Below are positions 61,681 through 64,000 of a DNA stretch of 64,000 bases, in pieces. Source of the DNA: Stichopus chloronotus (Eukaryota > Echinodermata > Holothuroidea > Aspidochirotida > Stichopodidae); contig CM037843.1 of the NCBI GenBank assembly GCA_021234535.1, forward strand, positions 23,343,911 through 23,407,910. Reading direction: 5' to 3'. Under the pieces are notes generated by a model. It saw nothing but the letters and a program-made list of their open reading frames with translations. It was not told the origin of the DNA and did not search any database. The translations under genes were made by a program, and so were the position numbers. Numbering within the stretch: position 1 is the first letter of the stretch; every line of letters begins with the position of its first letter.

Positions 61681-62728
61681 AGCACCACCACCACCCATTA
61701 GGTGACAATAAACATGTCCCCCCCTCTCCCACAGCACTCTCCATTACCCACTCATTGGAGAATGACTGATGTCTCAAGTGACAGATATGTAACCACTTAC
61801 ATGAGACAAAGAGGACAATTTCTGATGTCATTTGTTGTTCTTGTATTCTTTATTCTGCATCACCTTCAGGTTCCTTTACCAAATGATAAACAAGCCCAAC
61901 CATCCCTCCTTGCAAGGGTATGAAAACAATGGTTAAACAAGAGATCACATGGTGACACAATATCGACATTGTGCATCAGAGAGTGACTACCCAGTGAAAA
62001 GAGACAAGGAGAGAGTTGGTGGAACATAAATATCCAGATGGGGCTCTGCAGGAATAAGGAGGGGGGAGGGGTGAGAAATGAGAACCCCTGCCATCACATC
62101 ACTGGTAATCCAAACTGTGCACAACTCATAAAAACCATTGGGCACATAAATTTCATGATTACCTAATTCAATGGATATTGATATACCCTCTGCTTCTTTT
62201 CAAAGATGCTGTAGCAGAGCCTTTCCATCCACTTAGGAACACAAATTTATCTGTTCTCGTTATCCAATGGCCATCTGTCAAGACTCCAACAAATACAACA
62301 GGACTGATCTTTGAATCTGGATTGGTCTCTTCTACATGATTTGGGGTTGACCTCTTGCAAACCTACAGGTATGATCTTGCACTGACCGATCAGAATGCAT
62401 AGTTGTAGATTGTGAGTTTGATCGTACCATTGAGACTGAGTCTACACTCAGCTGCATGACTTTTCAAGTTAGGTATCTGGTATTTTCTTTAAAACAGTTG
62501 GATTACACAAGTTAAGCAACGGCACCACCATCTCAGCTGTTGCCCTCCCAAGCCACAAGACTCTCCAGCATTCACTCAGTGTCCAATAGTCAGTATATCA
62601 AAAGACAGGTATACAACCACTTAATATTTTAAGTGAGAAACAAAAGACAAAAGGGGGATTTCTTGGGAGAAACTTGTACTCCCCTATCTGGCTCGCATTT
62701 TCAGGTTACTGTAATACCAAATGATAAA
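61681..62728 (+). repeat. Diverged direct duplication, two ~210-bp units
   Basis: Units 61681-61891 and 62521-62728 share GCACCACCA, CACT-CATT..CCACTCA, GTATA/GTAACCACTTA, GAGA-ACAAA and TTTACC/ATACCAAATGATAAAC in order. They are 840 bp apart. No coding content is recognised. Confidence 0.45.
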
Positions 62729-63830
62729 CTGATTTGACATTTACATTTATTCTGTTTGTTTTCATGATGAAATCACACAGCTGATAAATGTCCACATCTG
62801 AAAATGTTCTGCTGGCCTACACATGTTCCTCCAACATCACAACAAACACATCCAATCACTGCCAGTGGATAGACGATAGATAGTAGCAGTGTAATCTTCA
62901 TGAACCAGGCAAATATAAGGTTAAAGTCTTGAAGGTGAGCCTCTCAGACATACAAACACTTTCCATTCAATTTATGACTTTGCAAATTGTTCGCTTCACA
63001 AACCAAACAGTAGAACTACAATCTAACCATCATAATAACACTACCTAACCAGCAATTTTTTTTTTTTTTTTTGCTGTACCTCTAACACACCATAAAGATC
63101 ATAAACCAACTGTCCTAGTATTATTTCAATGATTCATGGAAGGCAAAATATAAAAAAAGTTTTAACCAAGGACCCAGAATTGCTACAAACATGGTCACTT
63201 CTATCCAATATTTATCACCTTTTTATGCAGCAAGAAAGCATAAGTTTAGAAATACAGTGTCATTGCTAAAATGTATAGAGAGATTGTGATGTCTATTGAC
63301 AACATAAAGATGGCAGACCACTTTTCTAACTGAAAAGGAGTTTCCCACTAATACATTATTGGAATAAATCAAATGGGGTTACACTTTTTTTTCACAATGG
63401 TCTACATCTACAAAAGAAAAATTGTTGTGGAGGGGAAAAGAGGGTGAAAGAGGCCTAGAAAATTGATTGATTGTTTGTGTGACAATCATGGTGAGGAGGG
63501 CATATCTAAACCATTTGCAGCCACTCAACAAATGAAAATTTTAACCTGATCAGGAGCTTGCTTCATTTGGACAAAACAGAACCCCAAATATTCATCTAGA
63601 ACTTTTGTTGAAAGAAGAATTTTTTTAAAGATTGTCTGACGTGCTCGTATATTTTTTTTTCCTACTAAGGTTCCCTATACTCTAACAAACAAGAAAACTT
63701 ATGAAGTAAACATATAAAGAAATACAAAAAGGGAAGAAAAGTATGTGGAAAATACAAGGAAACAACAAGGTCAAAATACAACCTAGAATGTTTCAACACT
63801 TGTACGTGAAACAACATGAAAACGTGTTCA

Positions 63831-64000
63831 CTATTGCACCACCGATGCTGCTGATGGTATCATGTTGAGTGATAAATCCAAAGACCTCGTACTTGGTGGT
63901 GAGAGGCGAGCAAATGAAACAGGGAGTTCCTGGAATCTGCCAAACATTTGAAACAACTGACTGTCCATCTGCTCTCGTCTGTATCCGAGGATTCTTTCCT
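63831..64000 (-). CDS. Possible C-terminal exon of a gene entering from the right edge (partial)
   Basis: On the minus strand, from base 63998, 55 codons are open to a TAG at 63831-63833. They read ILGYRREQMDSQLFQMFGRF, then a Ser/Pro-rich stretch ending AASVVQ. The 5' part lies beyond the window. Two other frames are also open here and local GC is higher than in the surroundings, so openness alone proves little. I favour this frame for its composition. The AATAAA at 62747-62752 (as plus TTTATT) would give a long 3' UTR. Family unknown. Confidence 0.3.
   Translation of the reverse strand, partial: ERILGYRREQMDSQLFQMFGRFQELPVSFARLSPPSTRSLDLSLNMIPSAASVVQ

Overview
This is AT-rich eukaryotic DNA with no bacterial gene organisation. 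Coding sequence appears only as short, splice-bounded exons separated by kilobases, and repeats are dense: DIRS-type retroelement debris, hAT-like and TTAA-type non-autonomous DNA transposons, a tRNA-derived SINE, microsatellites and many long C/G homopolymers. This fits a metazoan, most likely a marine invertebrate. An echinoderm or similar deuterostome is my guess, inferred mainly from the repeat types and the large introns.

Layout. About 1-11 kb: unique AT-rich DNA with one MITE and a few weak candidate exons. 11.1-13.7 kb: a broken DIRS-like element (RNase H end plus tyrosine recombinase, minus strand) with a MITE nested in it. 14-20.3 kb: mostly unique, with a diverged 0.46-kb direct duplication. 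20.3-23.6 kb: a second DIRS-like fragment (gag-like, minus strand) followed by a third MITE copy. 24-27.5 kb: a patchwork of short duplications, telomere-like 13-mers, two tRNA-like heads and a SINE. 27.5-35 kb: a fourth MITE copy and an hAT-like element.

About 35.3-54 kb, minus strand: the main gene. Exons near 53.9, 52.3, 51.6 and 48.6 kb have matching intron phases. Read in order they resemble the third cysteine-rich domain of GDNF-family receptor alpha (GFR alpha/GFRAL/GAS1 superfamily). They are followed by a transmembrane exon at 45.4-45.7 kb and an acidic C-terminal exon at 35.3-35.4 kb. The likely product is a transmembrane (GFRAL-like) rather than GPI-anchored receptor. Its N-terminal exons were not found.

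54-64 kb: repeats, notably two degenerate CAACAGGT arrays around a tandem duplication, a TTTAAA-type MITE, an hAT-like element with an 8-bp target duplication, and a possible gene 3' end at the right edge.

The 7-mer TACTGTA/TACAGTA is about nine times denser left of ~27 kb than right of it, while long C/G homopolymers show the opposite trend. No feature I can name explains this compositional break.

All homology statements come from reading the sequence by eye; no database search was possible.
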